Below, in pieces: positions 1-11,625 of a DNA stretch of 64,000 nt (position 1 is the first letter of the stretch; each line of letters begins with the position of its first letter). The DNA is from Theropithecus gelada (Eukaryota > Chordata > Mammalia > Primates > Cercopithecidae). A program made the position numbers and the translations under genes. The stretch lies in contig NC_037668.1 of NCBI RefSeq assembly GCF_003255815.1, positions 11,420,542 to 11,484,541 of the forward strand. The letters run 5' to 3'. The notes beneath the pieces were generated by a model, which was not told the origin of the DNA, ran no database searches, and saw only the letters and a program-made list of their open reading frames with translations.

Positions 1-540
1 ATTGAATTCATCTTTATTCTTTTCTTTCTGATTTTTAAGCAGTAGCAGTATGGTAACACTTCTCAATTTTATTTCCAGCTATACCTATGGCCTCAATTTT
101 CTTCCCAGTGATGCTCTCAGGTAGACTTAATTCTGGTTGTTTTGCAGCTTTAAGTTTTGCACAGTCTTGCTGGCCTGCAGTGCCCCTTTGCTTGGAACTC
201 CGATGCTGTGATTTTCCTCTTGAAATTCAAATCATCTTTGAAAAAGGCAACCAGTTTCTCACCTAAGCCACGTCTAAACAGGTCTGGTTCCCAGACCATA
301 TCTGGCATGAAAAGAGGCTCAGTGTAGCACACAATAGATGACTGTAGTCTAATTTTAGACCAGATGGTTGACCATGTCTCCTCCCTGTGATCCCATCTCT
401 TACCTCCATCAGACCAACTCCTTAGGGAGGGACCCTCACAAGCATCAAGAACATACAGAAATAAATACATGTCTTGTCCTAAAACACAGAGGTGATCCCG
501 CTATTGTCCTGATTAAGACATTTTCACAGTTCAGTATACT
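1..540. other. Unique non-coding sequence
   Basis: No repeat family, exon-like structure or RNA gene is recognisable here. Short open frames on both strands have no family resemblance and no splice-site context that would support an exon. Confidence 0.5.
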
Positions 541-990
541 CTACAAGATGAAGTCCAAACTCTTCAACCATGTAACAAAGTCCTTCATGTTTCCTCCCTC
601 CCCAGACTCCTCTTCTATCATACCTCATACCCTACACACCAAACACACAAATGTCCCTGCAGTTTCCTGAAAACATCGGGTGGGTTCAGGCCTGCCATTT
701 CCATACCTGAGCTGCCAGTTCTTTCACCCTCATCTCTGTGCACCTTGCCAACACATACTCACACACATACTCACATACAGAATCTCACCTGGACACCCCA
801 CCCGCAGTCAAAACTGATCATTCCTTCCTTTGTGAATCCTGACACTGTCCACATCTTTAGCATAATGCCTGTAACATGCTGCTGCGTTTTTTATTTACAG
901 AGCTAAACAAAAGGGACCTGGGGGCAAGGACTATTCCTGAGTTATCAACTCTCCTTTGCCTATCAAGATGTCTATGCATAAATAAGCATT
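540..990 (+). mobile_element. LINE L2 fragment, decayed
   Basis: The stretch follows the 3' part of L2 on the plus strand. A word like 'aagtccaaactc' is followed by a C/T-rich run of the 'ctccagccacac' type and then a weak 'tgcctgtaac' tail. Identity is low and the edges are uncertain. It is an ancient mammalian LINE relic with no coding capacity. Confidence 0.45.
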
Positions 991-1048
991 TTATTTACTG
1001 ATAATCAAAAGGAAGATAAAGAGGTAGAATGATGCCCTACCATAAAGG

Positions 1049-1165
1049 GTTATATATATATGTGTATATATACACACACACATATGTATACATACACACA
1101 TACATACATATATGTGCGTGTATGTGTATATATATACACATATATATATATGTATATATATATAT
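1049..1165. repeat. (TA)/(CA) compound microsatellite
   Basis: Alternating TATATA, TGTATA and CACACA units run for about 115 bp and end at the poly-T of the antisense Alu that follows. The array may have grown from the A-rich tail or target site of that Alu. Confidence 0.9.
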
Positions 1166-1467
1166 TTTTTTGACAGAGTCTTGCTCTGTCACCCAGGGTG
1201 GAGTGCAGTGGTGTGATCTTGGCTTACTGCAACCTTCGCCTCCCAGGTTCAAGCAATTCTTGTGCCTTAGCCTCCTGAGTAGCTGGGATTACAGGCCCTG
1301 CCACCACACCCGGCTAAACCACCACACCTGGCTAAATTTTGTAATTTTTGTAGTGACGGGGTTTCACCATGTTGGCCAGGCTGGTCTCAAACTCCTGACC
1401 TTGGCTGATCCACCTGCCTCGACCTCCCAAAGTGCTGGGATTACAGGCGTGAGCCACTGCGGCCAGG
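1165..1467 (-). mobile_element. Alu (AluS-like), antisense
   Basis: This is a full-length dimeric Alu read in antisense. It runs from poly-T and 'gacagagtcttgctctgtc' through the central 'ctgggattacaggc' to the antisense head ending in 'ggccagg'. The 'ccaccacacccggctaa' segment is locally duplicated (about 1300-1336), so the copy has an internal insertion. It forms a head-to-head inverted pair with the plus-strand Alu at 1539. Confidence 0.92.
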
Positions 1468-1536
1468 GCTCTCTCTCTCTCTCTGTATATATATATGTAT
1501 ATATACATATATATAGAGTATAGTGTATATATATAG
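1468..1536. repeat. (CT)/(TA) microsatellite between inverted Alus
   Basis: A short CTCTCT run is followed by TATATA/TGTATA units. It fills the spacer between two oppositely oriented Alus and could form the loop or an AT cruciform. Confidence 0.85.
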
Positions 1537-1538
1537 TT

Positions 1539-1843
1539 GGCTGGGCATGGTGGTTCACACCTGTAATCCCAGTAATTTGGGAGGCCAAGGCGGGCAAATC
1601 GCTTGAGCTCATGAGTTCAAGATCAGCCTGGGGAACATGGCAAAACCCCGTCTCTACAAAAGATACAAAAAATTAGCCGGGAGTGCTGACGTACACCTGT
1701 AGTCCCAGCTACTTGGGAGGCTGAGGTGGGAGGATCTCTTGAGCCCAGGAGGCAGAGGTTGCAGTGAGACGAGATCATGCCACTGCACTCCAGCCTGAGC
1801 AACATAGTGAGACTCTGTCTCAAAAAAAAAAAAAAAAAAAAAA
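1539..1843 (+). mobile_element. Alu (AluS/J-like), sense
   Basis: A dimeric Alu runs from 'ggctgggcatggtgg' to a poly-A tail of about 22 bases. The A-box and B-box regions are recognisable but mutated. It was inserted against, or into, an older antisense Alu fragment that starts at its 3' edge. Confidence 0.93.
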
Positions 1844-1930
1844 CACCAGGATTTTTCTATGTTTCCCAGGCTGGACTTGAACTCCTAAGCTTGAGTGATC
1901 CTCCTGCTTCAACCTCCCAAGAGAAAGGAT
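1844..1930 (-). mobile_element. Alu fragment, antisense
   Basis: The words 'gtttcccaggctggacttgaactcct' and 'gatcctcctgcttcaacctccca' (read as parts) match an antisense Alu left monomer. The fragment lacks both ends and is divergent, so it is older than the neighbouring full-length Alus. Confidence 0.7.
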
Positions 1931-2635
1931 TTTACTCCACTTGTCCCTTACTTAGCTCCTCCTCTTTTATCTAGGAGATTTTTTTTTAAATCTAAGCATG
2001 ATCAAGGTTCTGGAACTTTTTGATGGCCTGGAAGATAAAGGGAATCAGGACATCCTGGAAGAGGAAAGCAAGTTGCTGATAGTGTAGCATTTCCTCTGGG
2101 CTTAAGGAAAAATTATTAAAGAGACCCTCATATATCTTTTTAGGTTTTCCAGCTTAACTCAGTAGGATGGGAAAGGAAGGAGCATTCATGGCAAAAAATC
2201 TTTATCTAAAATAAATTTTTATCTAACTTAAGTATTCCCTGCACTGTCACATATGAAAGTATGATATACAAAGTACGATAAAGTGAGGACTCAAACTTTT
2301 GCCCTGTTAAAAGCCGGGAAGGGTATGGGATTCCTGGCTTATTGCTTGATAGCTACAATTTCAAGCTGAGTCAAGAAAATGCTATAGGATCTGAAATTGT
2401 TAGGGTGATTTATCTCAGACTTACAGGATCTGTGAAAGATTTTCCCCACAATCTTGGTTCTTTATAAATGGCTTATACTTCATATGGAAAAGACTTGATA
2501 ATTTTGGAGTCTTCGTGGTAGTAGTTTAAAAAAAAAAAAAAAAACAAAAAAACAAAGATTTCATCTCCCGTAAGATCTGAGCATCTTTTATCATATCTAT
2601 CTACATAAAAAATTATATACACACACAGAGGACAA
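1931..2635. other. Unique AT-rich sequence
   Basis: No family is recognised. An A-run with interspersed C lies at about 2526-2557. Confidence 0.5.
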
Positions 2636-2639
2636 AACA

Positions 2640-3306
2640 TATTTTTAAAACAGTATCTGAAGACACTGGAGAGTGATTAAAAGCAGGAAAATGCTGGAAG
2701 AAGCCAATATATGAAAGAAGAAAATGGCATTGATGAGTTTTTAGATTTTACAGCTTTTAGGCCAAGGCAGGTTCTAGTCTGCACTATGTAGAGTGGCTAA
2801 AGCTCCATATAAACCCCACATATTACTGGCTAGAAGAACCAGAGTATGGGGCAACCACAGCACAAAGAAAATTAAGAGGAAATCTCCAAAAGAATAGAGA
2901 CTAAAGGGGGATCCCCATCTGCCCACATCTCTTACTGACCCTTGAGCTGCTCTCATATGGGACAGAATCAAGCCATCGAGTGAAGTTAGAGTTTGACTGT
3001 GATTTGAACTGCTGCCCTGAACAAAGGGGATATTAAAAGGATAACAAAAAATTATAAACAATTTTACACCAAAACTTTGACAACTTAGATGAAACGGATA
3101 AAGTCTTTGAAAGATGCAAATTACCAAACTTATTCAAGATAAGCTACACAGTCTTACATTTACTTTAAAATTTGAATTTATAGTTTAAAACTATCCCTCA
3201 GAACAACTCCAGATGCTTCACTGGTGAATTCTAGCATACATTTAAGGAAAATATTACACCAATTCTACAAAATAAAAAAAAAGAATGGGAAGAAAAGCAA
3301 CTAAAA
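2640..3306 (+). mobile_element. L1M, 5' sense segment of an internally inverted element
   Basis: From about 2640 to 3025 the sequence resembles the 5' region of old L1M elements and parallels the stretch at 7035-7260 in this window. From about 3040 it matches L1 ORF2 on the plus strand ('gatgcaaattaccaaac', 'gatgcttcactggtgaatt'). It stops near 3300 in the part of ORF2 just upstream of the segment that continues in reverse orientation. It is not translatable. Confidence 0.7.
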
Positions 3307-4244
3307 CCTAAGTTTCTACATAGATTCTACATAGGTGATGTCATCTGTGAATAGAGGCAGTTTTGTTTATACCTTTGCAATCTGTATGCCTTTTCTTACT
3401 TTTTCTTGCCTTACTGCACTGACAAGGACTTTCAGTACGATGTTGAACTGAAGTAATAGGAGTGAACATATTTACCTTTTTTTCTCATATTAGGGGGAAA
3501 GTACTCAGTCTTTCACCATTAGGTATGATATTAACTATAGGTTTTTCAAAGGTGCCCTTTATTAGGTTAAGGAAGTCTCAACCTGTAATCCTAGTTTGCT
3601 TAGAGTTTTCATGAATAGTTGTTGAATTTTGTCAAACCATCCTTCTGCATCTAGTGAGAGGATGATATGGCTTTTCTCCTTTAGTTTGGTTGATATGATA
3701 AATCCTATTGATTGTTTTGTTTTGTTTTATTTTTGTTTTTGTTTTGAGACAGTGTCTTGTTCTGTCGCCCAGGCTGGAGTGCCATGGTGTGATCTCAGCT
3801 CACTGTAACATCTGCCTCCCGAGTTCAAGAGATTCGTGTCTCAGCCTCCTGAGTAGCTGGGACCACAGGCACATACCATCATACCCGGCTACTTTTTGTG
3901 TTTTAGTAGAGACAGGGTTTCACCATTTTGGTCACACTGGTCTCGAACTCCTGACCTCAAGTGACCTGCCAGCCTTGGCCTCCCAAAGTGCTGGAATTAT
4001 AGGTGTGAGCCAATATGCCCAGCCCTACAGATTTGCTTTCAAATGTTGAACAATATTGCATTTCAAGGAAAAATTCCACTTGGTCATGATAGATCATTAT
4101 TTTAATATATTACAGAATTTGGTTTGCTAATATTTTGTTGGTATTTTGTATCTATATTCATGAGGATATTGGTTTGTAGTTCTGTTTTCTTATAATGTCT
4201 GATTTTGGTGTGAGGTTAATGCTGGCCTCAAAAAATGAGTTGAG
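3307..4244 (-). mobile_element. L1M ORF2 segment in inverted orientation
   Basis: Read on the minus strand, this is the ORF2 stretch that directly follows the plus-strand part ending near 3300. It runs from the 'gaggccagcattaac' word near 4230 to the 'cagatgacatcac' word near 3340. The sense 3' part of the L1 resumes at 4567. The arrangement is sense, inverted block, sense. Two Alus (3715 and 4245) were added later. Confidence 0.75.
3715..4024 (-). mobile_element. Alu (AluS-like), antisense
   Basis: A full-length antisense Alu runs from a T/G-rich tail and 'gagacagtgtcttgttctgtc' to 'gtgagccaatatgcccagcc'. It lies in the inverted L1 block, 220 bp from the opposite-strand Alu at 4245. Confidence 0.92.
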
Positions 4245-4525
4245 GGCCAGGCACGGTGGCTCATGCCTGTAATCCCAGCACTTTGGGAGACTGAGGCAGG
4301 CGGACCACTTGTGGTCAGGAGTTCGAGACCAGCCTGGCCAACATAGTGAAACCCTGTGTCTACTAAAAATACAAAAATTAGCCCAGCATGGTGATGTGTG
4401 CCTGTAATCCCAGCTACTCAGAAGGGTGAGGCAGGAGAATCGCTTGAGCCTGGGAGGCAAAGGTTGCAGTGAGCCTAGATCATATCACTGCACTCCAGCC
4501 TGGGCTACAGGGTGAGACTCTGTCT

Positions 4526-4558
<33 letters not shown>
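4245..4558 (+). mobile_element. Alu (AluS-like) with (CA)n tail
   Basis: A full-length Alu runs from 'ggccaggcacggtgg' to 'gagactctgtctct', followed by (CA)n at 4528-4557 in place of poly-A. An 8-bp target duplication, gagttgag, flanks it at 4237-4244 and 4559-4566. The insertion sits at the edge of the inverted L1 block. Confidence 0.93.
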
Positions 4559-4566
4559 GAGTTGAG

Positions 4567-5872
4567 AAATATATAAAGATCAGTAGAGAATCCAGACATA
4601 GGTAATCCACCATAGGCAATTCAATGCTGAAAGGATAGTCTTTTCATAAAATAATACTGGAACAGTTGGACATTTATATGCAAAAAATGTATCTTGACCC
4701 ATACATTAAACTATATATGAAAATTAACTGAAAATTGATTAGAGGCCTAAATGTAAAAATCAAGTGTAAAAGTTCTGGAAGAAAATATAGGAGAAAATCT
4801 TTGTGACTCTGGGCTAGGTGAGATTTATTAGGTAGAATACGAAAAGCACATTCCATAAATGAAAATAATTGATAAATGAGACTTTATTAAAATTTAAAAG
4901 CCTCCCACATTTAAATAACAATTTTAGGAAAATGTCATTTAAATATAGACATAAGTTTGGGGAAAATATTTTTAAAACATATATCTGGAAAAGGACTGAT
5001 ATCCAAAATACATGAAGAACCCTCACAACTCAATAAGAAGAAAACAACAATCCAATTTAAAAACTGGGCAAAAAATTTGAACAAACACTTCATCAAAGAC
5101 AATACACAGACAGCAAAAACGCACATAAGACTGTGTCCAACAACACTAATGGTAGAGAATTGCAGATTAAAACAAGACACCAGCTGTTACAAAAGCTGCT
5201 GAGAAGAATGAAGAGCAACTGGAACTCTCATACATTGCTGATGGGAATGTGAATAGCACAGCCACTTTGAAAAATAGTTTGGCTGTTTTTTATAAAATTA
5301 AATAGGCAATTGCTATATGACTCAGCAATTCCACTCCTAGATATATGCCTGATAAGTGAAAACATATATTCACACAAAAACACATCCACAGATGTTTATA
5401 GTGGCCATATTCATATTACTACAAGCTGGAAATATTTCAAATGTCCATCAAGTAGTAATTCTATTAATAAAATGTGGTGGTACATCCATACAATGGAATA
5501 TTACTCACCAATAAAACAGAATCAAACTATTGGCAACAACATGAATAAATCTCAAATGCATTATAATAAATGGAAAAAAATAGACTCAATAAGCTATATA
5601 CTGCACAATTACATTTATAAGACATTCTGGAAAAGGCAAACTTATGGGGCAGAAAAAACTAAGTGGTTGTTTGTGGGCTGGGAATTTAGGTAAGAATTTG
5701 ACAACAAAAGTACATGAGGAAATTTTTGGATTAAGACACATGTTCTTTATCTTGATGGTGGTGGTGGACACTGAACTGTCTATGTTTCTCAAAATTCATT
5801 GCATTTACAAAGGGTAGATTTTGCTGTACACAAACTATTTCTCAATAAACCTGACTTTAAAACAAAGAAAAG
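4567..5872 (+). mobile_element. L1M 3' segment (end of ORF2 and 3' UTR)
   Basis: Plus-strand ORF2 C-terminal sequence is recognisable by words such as 'ggactgatatccaaaatac', 'aattccactcctagatat' and 'acaatggaatattactca'. A 3' UTR follows, ending at an A-rich stretch near 5860. The frame is broken many times. It completes the L1M that starts near 2640, with consensus sequence lost between the inverted block and this part. Confidence 0.85.
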
Positions 5873-6798
5873 AATGTCAAAGTAAAGGAGTTTTTTTCAT
5901 TAGACTGAAGAAGACACAGATCTAACCTCATTTTTCCTAGTTTACCTCACCCTTAGATCGAAAACAGAAATGATGAAATTGATATTTGTTGAATGGAAAA
6001 GAAAACATGGGGTTATATTAAGTGTAGAAAAGTAAGTATAAATTTCAAATAATGAAGTAAGGATACATTGTGATAACTGAATTATAGGCTGTGACAAGGA
6101 AAATGAACAAAGGATACATGAGAAGCATACAAAAACTTTCTCCTGTTGAGTATCAAGTGAAATTTTACTTCCCAGAAGAGGTTACCATGGATCACATTAA
6201 GAATTAAAATTCACAGAACTAGCCTTTTAAATTTTTTATTTGATTTTAAATCAACATCTTTTTGATATTTTTCCTTTTGGCTACAAAACCTGAATCTAGA
6301 TGTCATAAGAAGGCTACTTTTTAGGCAGTATACACTAGTTCATTTATAATTGAATTAGAGTGCCACTTTCAAAAGCATATTTTATTAGTAAAAAAAAAAT
6401 AAGCAAAAGGCTGAGGCAATTTTCAGGATATTTAACTTATGAAGAGAGGTAATTCAAATATATTTTAACTTATAGATGATAATATTTAGAAAAATTAGAA
6501 ATTCTTAAGTATGTAAAATTTTATATTTTGAAAACTATTTTAATTTAAAAAATTATTGTCATTTAAGTTTTATAAAGTTGAAATCAAACGAATAATGTAA
6601 GAAAATACAAGTAAATGTCACATAGGTTCTATTTAAATAGTGTATACGTGTGTGTGTGTGTGTGTGTGTGTATGTATATATCATACAGAATATTTTTAAA
6701 AGAATTGTTGGATTTAAATTTGGACCATGCCCTGCAATTTTCTCTAGTTTCTTACTCAGTTTTCTATAAATTAAAAATACTTAATCTACAAAAATATA
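5873..6798. other. AT-rich unique sequence
   Basis: No family is recognised, apart from the microsatellite at 6648-6680. Base composition is strongly AT. Confidence 0.5.
6648..6680. repeat. (TG)n microsatellite
   Basis: About 12 TG units are followed by TATGTATATA. The length suggests it may be polymorphic. Confidence 0.92.
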
Positions 6799-6799
6799 T

Positions 6800-6955
6800 A
6801 ATGTGAGATATTATAAACAGCTTTATGCCAATAAATTTGAACTTTTAGATGAGTCAAATTTCTCAAACAACACAATTTACTAAAGCTGGGGAAAAATATA
6901 GGACATCTGAATAGTCTTATACTAATAAAGAAGTGTAATCCATAATTCAAAGCCT
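6800..6955 (+). mobile_element. L1 ORF2 fragment
   Basis: The words 'ctttatgccaataaatttga' and 'aatataggacatctgaatag' match sense L1 ORF2. It precedes 5'-type L1 sequence at 6960, so it is probably a separate insertion from the L1M downstream. Confidence 0.6.
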
Positions 6956-6959
6956 TTTA

Positions 6960-8750
6960 CTACATTCCACTTCCATTAATTTTGTAGTAGCTCGTATTAG
7001 ATAAACCTTTCTGTAGAAAACAATTATTCTTGAGGGAAATAAAAAACTGCTTGAAGGCACTGGATAGTGACTGAAAGCAGACAGAAATTGGAGAGGAATT
7101 CATCCCTTCAATATAGCATTTTTTAAGGAGATTTACCTTGATATGCCTTTTGTCTGAAGGCACTCTGCAGTCTGTACAATCTAGGGCAACAATAACAATA
7201 ATTCAAGAAGAGAACATTATTCTTAGCAGTTCAAGGAACCATTAAATGGAGTTAGAGTTAACAGAACAGAGAGTGAGGTGTCGGGAAGGTGGGAGTCTGA
7301 GAGAGAAGTCCCAGAATGTGCACATAAACTCTGCCCAAACATCTGGATGATCCCTAAACTATGTATGTATGAGGAACTCTGAGGAGCCCAGTGAAAAGCA
7401 ACAGGTGAAAGTCTGAAAGAACTTACTAGAGATTTCAGCTACTTCCTCTCATAGGGGAGAGAGTTTGGGGTTTGAGTCCACCCAAGTTAACTGCCTGAGA
7501 GAAAAAAATAACCAACATTTTTCAGAGGGTGATAACTGTATTCAATCACCACAGGGGTCCATCCAAAATGTCTGGCGTACTATAAAAGAGTATTACACAC
7601 ACAAAGTGAGAAGAAAATACAATGAAGAGAAATAGCAGTCAATAGAAACATACTCTGACATGACCCAGATTCTGGAGTTAACAAAGACTTTAAAGCAGCT
7701 ACATAAATATTTTCAAAGATTTTTTTAAAAACATGATTATAATTAACGAAGAGATGTGGAATCTCAGCAAAGAAATAGAAGTTATTAAAAAGTGCCAAAT
7801 AGAAATTCTGGAGCTGAAAAGATAAAAGGCATCTACCAAAAATCTACTACAAATGTTATACTAAAAGGTGAAATATAATTTTCTTCCCAAAATTAAAAAT
7901 AAGACAAGAATCTCTGGTTTCAATACTTCTAATTAACATGATACTAGAGGTTAAAATTGTAATGGTATAATAAGGAAAAAGAAATAAATAAAGCATATAA
8001 GGATTGGGAAGAAAGAAGTAAAATGTATTATTTACACAGAGCACAATTGTGTACCTGGAAAATCCAAAGGAATTTATAGATAAACTTCCAAAGTTAATAA
8101 GTCAGTTTAGCAAACTCACGGGATTCAAGGACATTAATAAAAATCAAGTATAGGTATAGTAGCAACTAACAAGTAGGAAATGAAATTTAAAGAAAATATA
8201 AAAGCATCAAATATCTAGACATAAATATAATGAAAATTGTGTATTATCTCACACAGAAAACTATAAAACAATATTAGAGAAATTAAAGAAGAGCTAAAAC
8301 GGAGATCCATAGATCGGAAGACTCAATAGTGCAAAAATATTAAGTCTCCCCAAATTGATCTATACATTCAATGCAATCTCAATTAAAATTCCAACAGATG
8401 TTCTTTTTAAAAGTAGATAAATATATGTGGAATTTTATATAGCAATGTAGAATGACAGGAATAGGTAAGAGAATCTTTAAGAAGATAAGAGTTTGAACGC
8501 TTATCCTACTACATACAATAATTATTATCAAGTAATTAATACAATGTGAATAGAGGCATAAAAATAGACAAATAGACCAATGAAACACAATAGAAAGTCT
8601 AGAATCAGACCCACACATATATGGACACCATTGGTCCATGCAGAGCAGTGGGAAAAAGACACTATTTTAATCAATGGTCAATTGGCTATCCATATGAGAA
8701 AAAACAATCTTGACTCCTGTCTCATACATTATTTAAGGAATCAATTCCAG
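6960..8750 (+). mobile_element. L1M, 5' and ORF2 part
   Basis: The first part (to about 7540) resembles L1M/HAL1 5' sequence. Positions 7600-7830 match the coding region near ORF1 ('gacatgacccagattctgg', 'aaagactttaaagcagcta'). From about 7835 it follows ORF2 ('aaaactataaaacaatatta', 'caatgcaatctcaattaaaa', 'agatccatagatcgg'). ORF1 to mid-ORF2 is largely deleted. An Alu interrupts it at 8751. Confidence 0.75.
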
Positions 8751-9086
8751 GGCCAGGCGCGGTGGCTCACCCCTGTAATCCTAGCACTTTGGGAGGCCGA
8801 GGCGGGCGGATCACTTGAGCTCAGGAATTCAAGACCAGCCTGGGCAAAATGGTGAAACCCCATCTCTACTAAAAAATACAAAAAAAGAAAACAAAAAAAT
8901 TAGCCAGGCATGGTGGTGTGCACCTGTAGTCCCAACTACTTGGGAGACTGAGGCAGGAGAACTGCTTGAACCCAGGAGGCGGAGGTTGCAGCGAGCCAAG
9001 GTTGCATCACTGCACTGCATGCACTCCAGCCTGGGCGACAGGGTGAGATTCTGTCTCTTAAAAAAAAAAAAAGAAAAAGAAAAAAA
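8751..9086 (+). mobile_element. AluS-like, sense
   Basis: A full-length Alu runs from 'ggccaggcgcggtgg' to an A-rich tail with G interruptions. Imperfect flanking words (aattccag before, aatttccag after) look like a decayed target duplication. It splits the L1M ORF2 sequence, which continues beyond it. Confidence 0.95.
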
Positions 9087-10195
9087 TAATTTCCAGGTGA
9101 TTTTAGATCAAAATATGAAATGTAAAATAGTAAGGTTTCTAAAAAATAATGTAGAATGATATTTTGTATGCCTGGAGTAGGCAAGGATTTCTTAAGTAAG
9201 ACATAACATTCCTAAAAAAAATTAAAATATTGGCCTTTTCTGTTTATAAAGAGACACCATTATGAGAAGGAAAAAGAAAGTTATAGAATGGAAGAAAATG
9301 TATGTATACAAATATTATATATAAAATGACATCTTGTATATATTTTTTACAATTTAAAAAGTCAGAAAACCTAGTAAAAATTGGATGCTATTTTCTTCAC
9401 AAAAAAGAATATTCACATTGCCAATAAGCATTTTTTTCAAGTGCTCAACCTCGTTAGTTATCAGGAAAAAGCAAATTAAAATTACAGTGAAATATATGGT
9501 ATATCAACAACTTGGCTAACATTTAAAAGACTGAAAATACCAAGTATTTGTGATGCTGTAGAGTATTGAAACATATATACATTGCTATTGGGAGTGTAAA
9601 TTGGTACAATCACATTGAGAAACTGTTAGTATATAGCGAAGTTGAACATATGTCCACCCTATGACCCACTAGTTCTATTCCTAGATACATGCCCAGAAGA
9701 AATGCATACAAGTGTTTACTAAAAGCCAAACCTAAGAATGTCCATAACAGCATTATTTAAAATAGCCAAATTAAAAACAATTCAAATGTCCTCAAACAAT
9801 AGAATGGAGAGATAAACTGTGATAAATCCATGAAACGGCAAATTAATGAGAGTGAAGACACTACTGCCACGTACAACATGGATGATTATCACAAATATAA
9901 AGTTGAGCAAAAGAAGCTAGACATCAAATAATACACACTTTATAGAAAACTCAAAAACAGGTGAAACTAATGTATGGTATTAGAAGTCAGCAGAGTGGGC
10001 ATCTTTTGGAAGGAGAGTGGAGACGGTGGTTGGAAAGGTGCCTAAGAAGGGCTTCTCAGATGTTGACAGGGTTCTGTTTATTAATTTGGTTTGGTGAGTG
10101 ATTTGGGTGAGCTTGCAGTGGGTTATTTTGTGCTACATGCATATTTTCTGTATGTGTGTTTTAATTCTTCTATAAAAGGTGTATTTTTGAAAAAA
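9087..10195 (+). mobile_element. L1M 3' end
   Basis: ORF2 C-terminal sequence resumes after the Alu ('aagtgctcaacctcgttag', 'attcctagatacatgccca', 'ataacagcattatttaaaa') and passes into a 3' UTR that ends at an A-rich stretch near 10190. Numerous frame breaks make it inactive. Confidence 0.82.
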
Positions 10196-10540
10196 AAGTT
10201 ATGGAGACAGAAAGGACATAATGAAAGAATAGGAGGCAAGGCAAATCGTCTGAATTTATACATTCTTTGGCATCAATTGTAAAATGCTACAGAAATTTAG
10301 AGAGGGAGAAATCACTGAACTAGATTGGTCAGAAAGTGTTTTCTTGCACTTGGTATACATTGATTTGGGTGTGGAATAATGGCAGGATTTGGACAGGAAG
10401 AGAGGGTAAGATGCAGACACAGGAACAGTCTTGGAGAGGGTGGGGCCAATCACTCACTGTGATTGACAAAGAGGGGACTTGCTTGGAGGAAAGATTCCCT
10501 TTGGAGAGTGAAAAACAGTCCTCATCACATTGCTTGAGCT
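10196..10540. other. Unique sequence
   Basis: No repeat or gene is recognised. Confidence 0.5.
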
Positions 10541-10544
10541 TTAT

Positions 10545-10710
10545 ATGGCATGTTATAGTTTACAAACCTCTTTCTTGGGCTCTCTGTTATTTGATTATCA
10601 CAATAACTCCATTTATTGCTGATACAGACTCAGGTTTAGGAAGATTAAAGTCATTTGCTTAGAGCTACTTGATAGCTGGGGCTATTTTCCTGGTCTAAGG
10701 AACTGCTGAA
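10545..10710 (+). mobile_element. MIR SINE fragment
   Basis: The order 'atttgattatcacaataactcc', a degenerate 'gatacagactcagg', 'aagattaaagtcatttgctta' and 'gagctacttgatagctggggct' (read in pieces) follows the MIR core in sense orientation. Confidence 0.7.
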
Positions 10711-11500
10711 CTGGATCCAATCCTAGTTCCATCCAATCTTAGATCCTAATGGTCACAAAATTCTGAAAGAATGTGTCAGGACATGGCATATCAGGAAATG
10801 TAGAGAGTGACCTATTGGCACAGAAATGTCTTGTAAATACATTTATCAATTCAATATTTTCTTCCACTGAGTAAAGAAAGGTCTGTTTTCCATGTTAGAA
10901 CACATATTGAGGTATCCCTAAATCTTAAACAACTATTCATGATGAAGAGCCCTAATGAAATTCCTGGGAAGCTTCTAAGAAGAGGACGATTTTGCATTCA
11001 GCCTCCTCTGTCCCATCCTTGGGCTTGCAGGCAACTGTAGCAAAGAGCCATGTTCTCTCTTGAGACGGTGGAAAGCTGCCTTGTCTCATTAGACTGCAAA
11101 AGTCATCCCTGTTTCCTCCTTTCTCTCAAAGAAGAATGAAGTTCACCTCTGGTGGCTTTATCCTTCCAGGAAAAGGAAACTCAGGTCTAAAGCCATCTAT
11201 TTACAGATGAGGCCATAATTATAGACAGGGATACTTAACGGCTTTCAGCTCACAGCTCTTGTAGCTTAGGTCTCTGTGTGCCAAGTTCCAGACCTGGACC
11301 TGCCACAGAAGTATCGGCTGATCTTGGAAAAATCATGAAACCTGTTTGTTTCTAATATCTCCTTAGGATATATTTGGTAAACAGTGCTTTGGCTGAAAAG
11401 AGTGGATGCTGGCATGAGGAAAATGGAGATCTTAACAAATGTGTAGAATGTTAATTCTTCCATGTCGTTCTCTTACTCCTTCAGGTGTTTTTCAGGCCTA
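10711..11500. other. Unique sequence
   Basis: No repeat or gene is recognised. Only short open frames are present. Confidence 0.5.
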
Positions 11501-11502
11501 GC

Positions 11503-11625
11503 TATACATTGGAATCAACTGGCAAACTTTGAAAAAAATCACAAAGCCTATGCCACACCCCAGAGGTTCTGAGGTGCAGCCAGAGTATAGAACCTGTGAT
11601 CTAGGTCATGGCTCTCACTGGAAAA
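11503..11625 (+). mobile_element. MER5-like hAT-Charlie fragment
   Basis: 'ggaatcaactggcaaacttt' followed by 'tatgccacaccccagaggtt' and 'ctgaggtgcagccagag' follows the MER5A order (spare-base linker, then the 'ccccacccca' block). It is a short non-autonomous DNA transposon relic. Confidence 0.6.
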
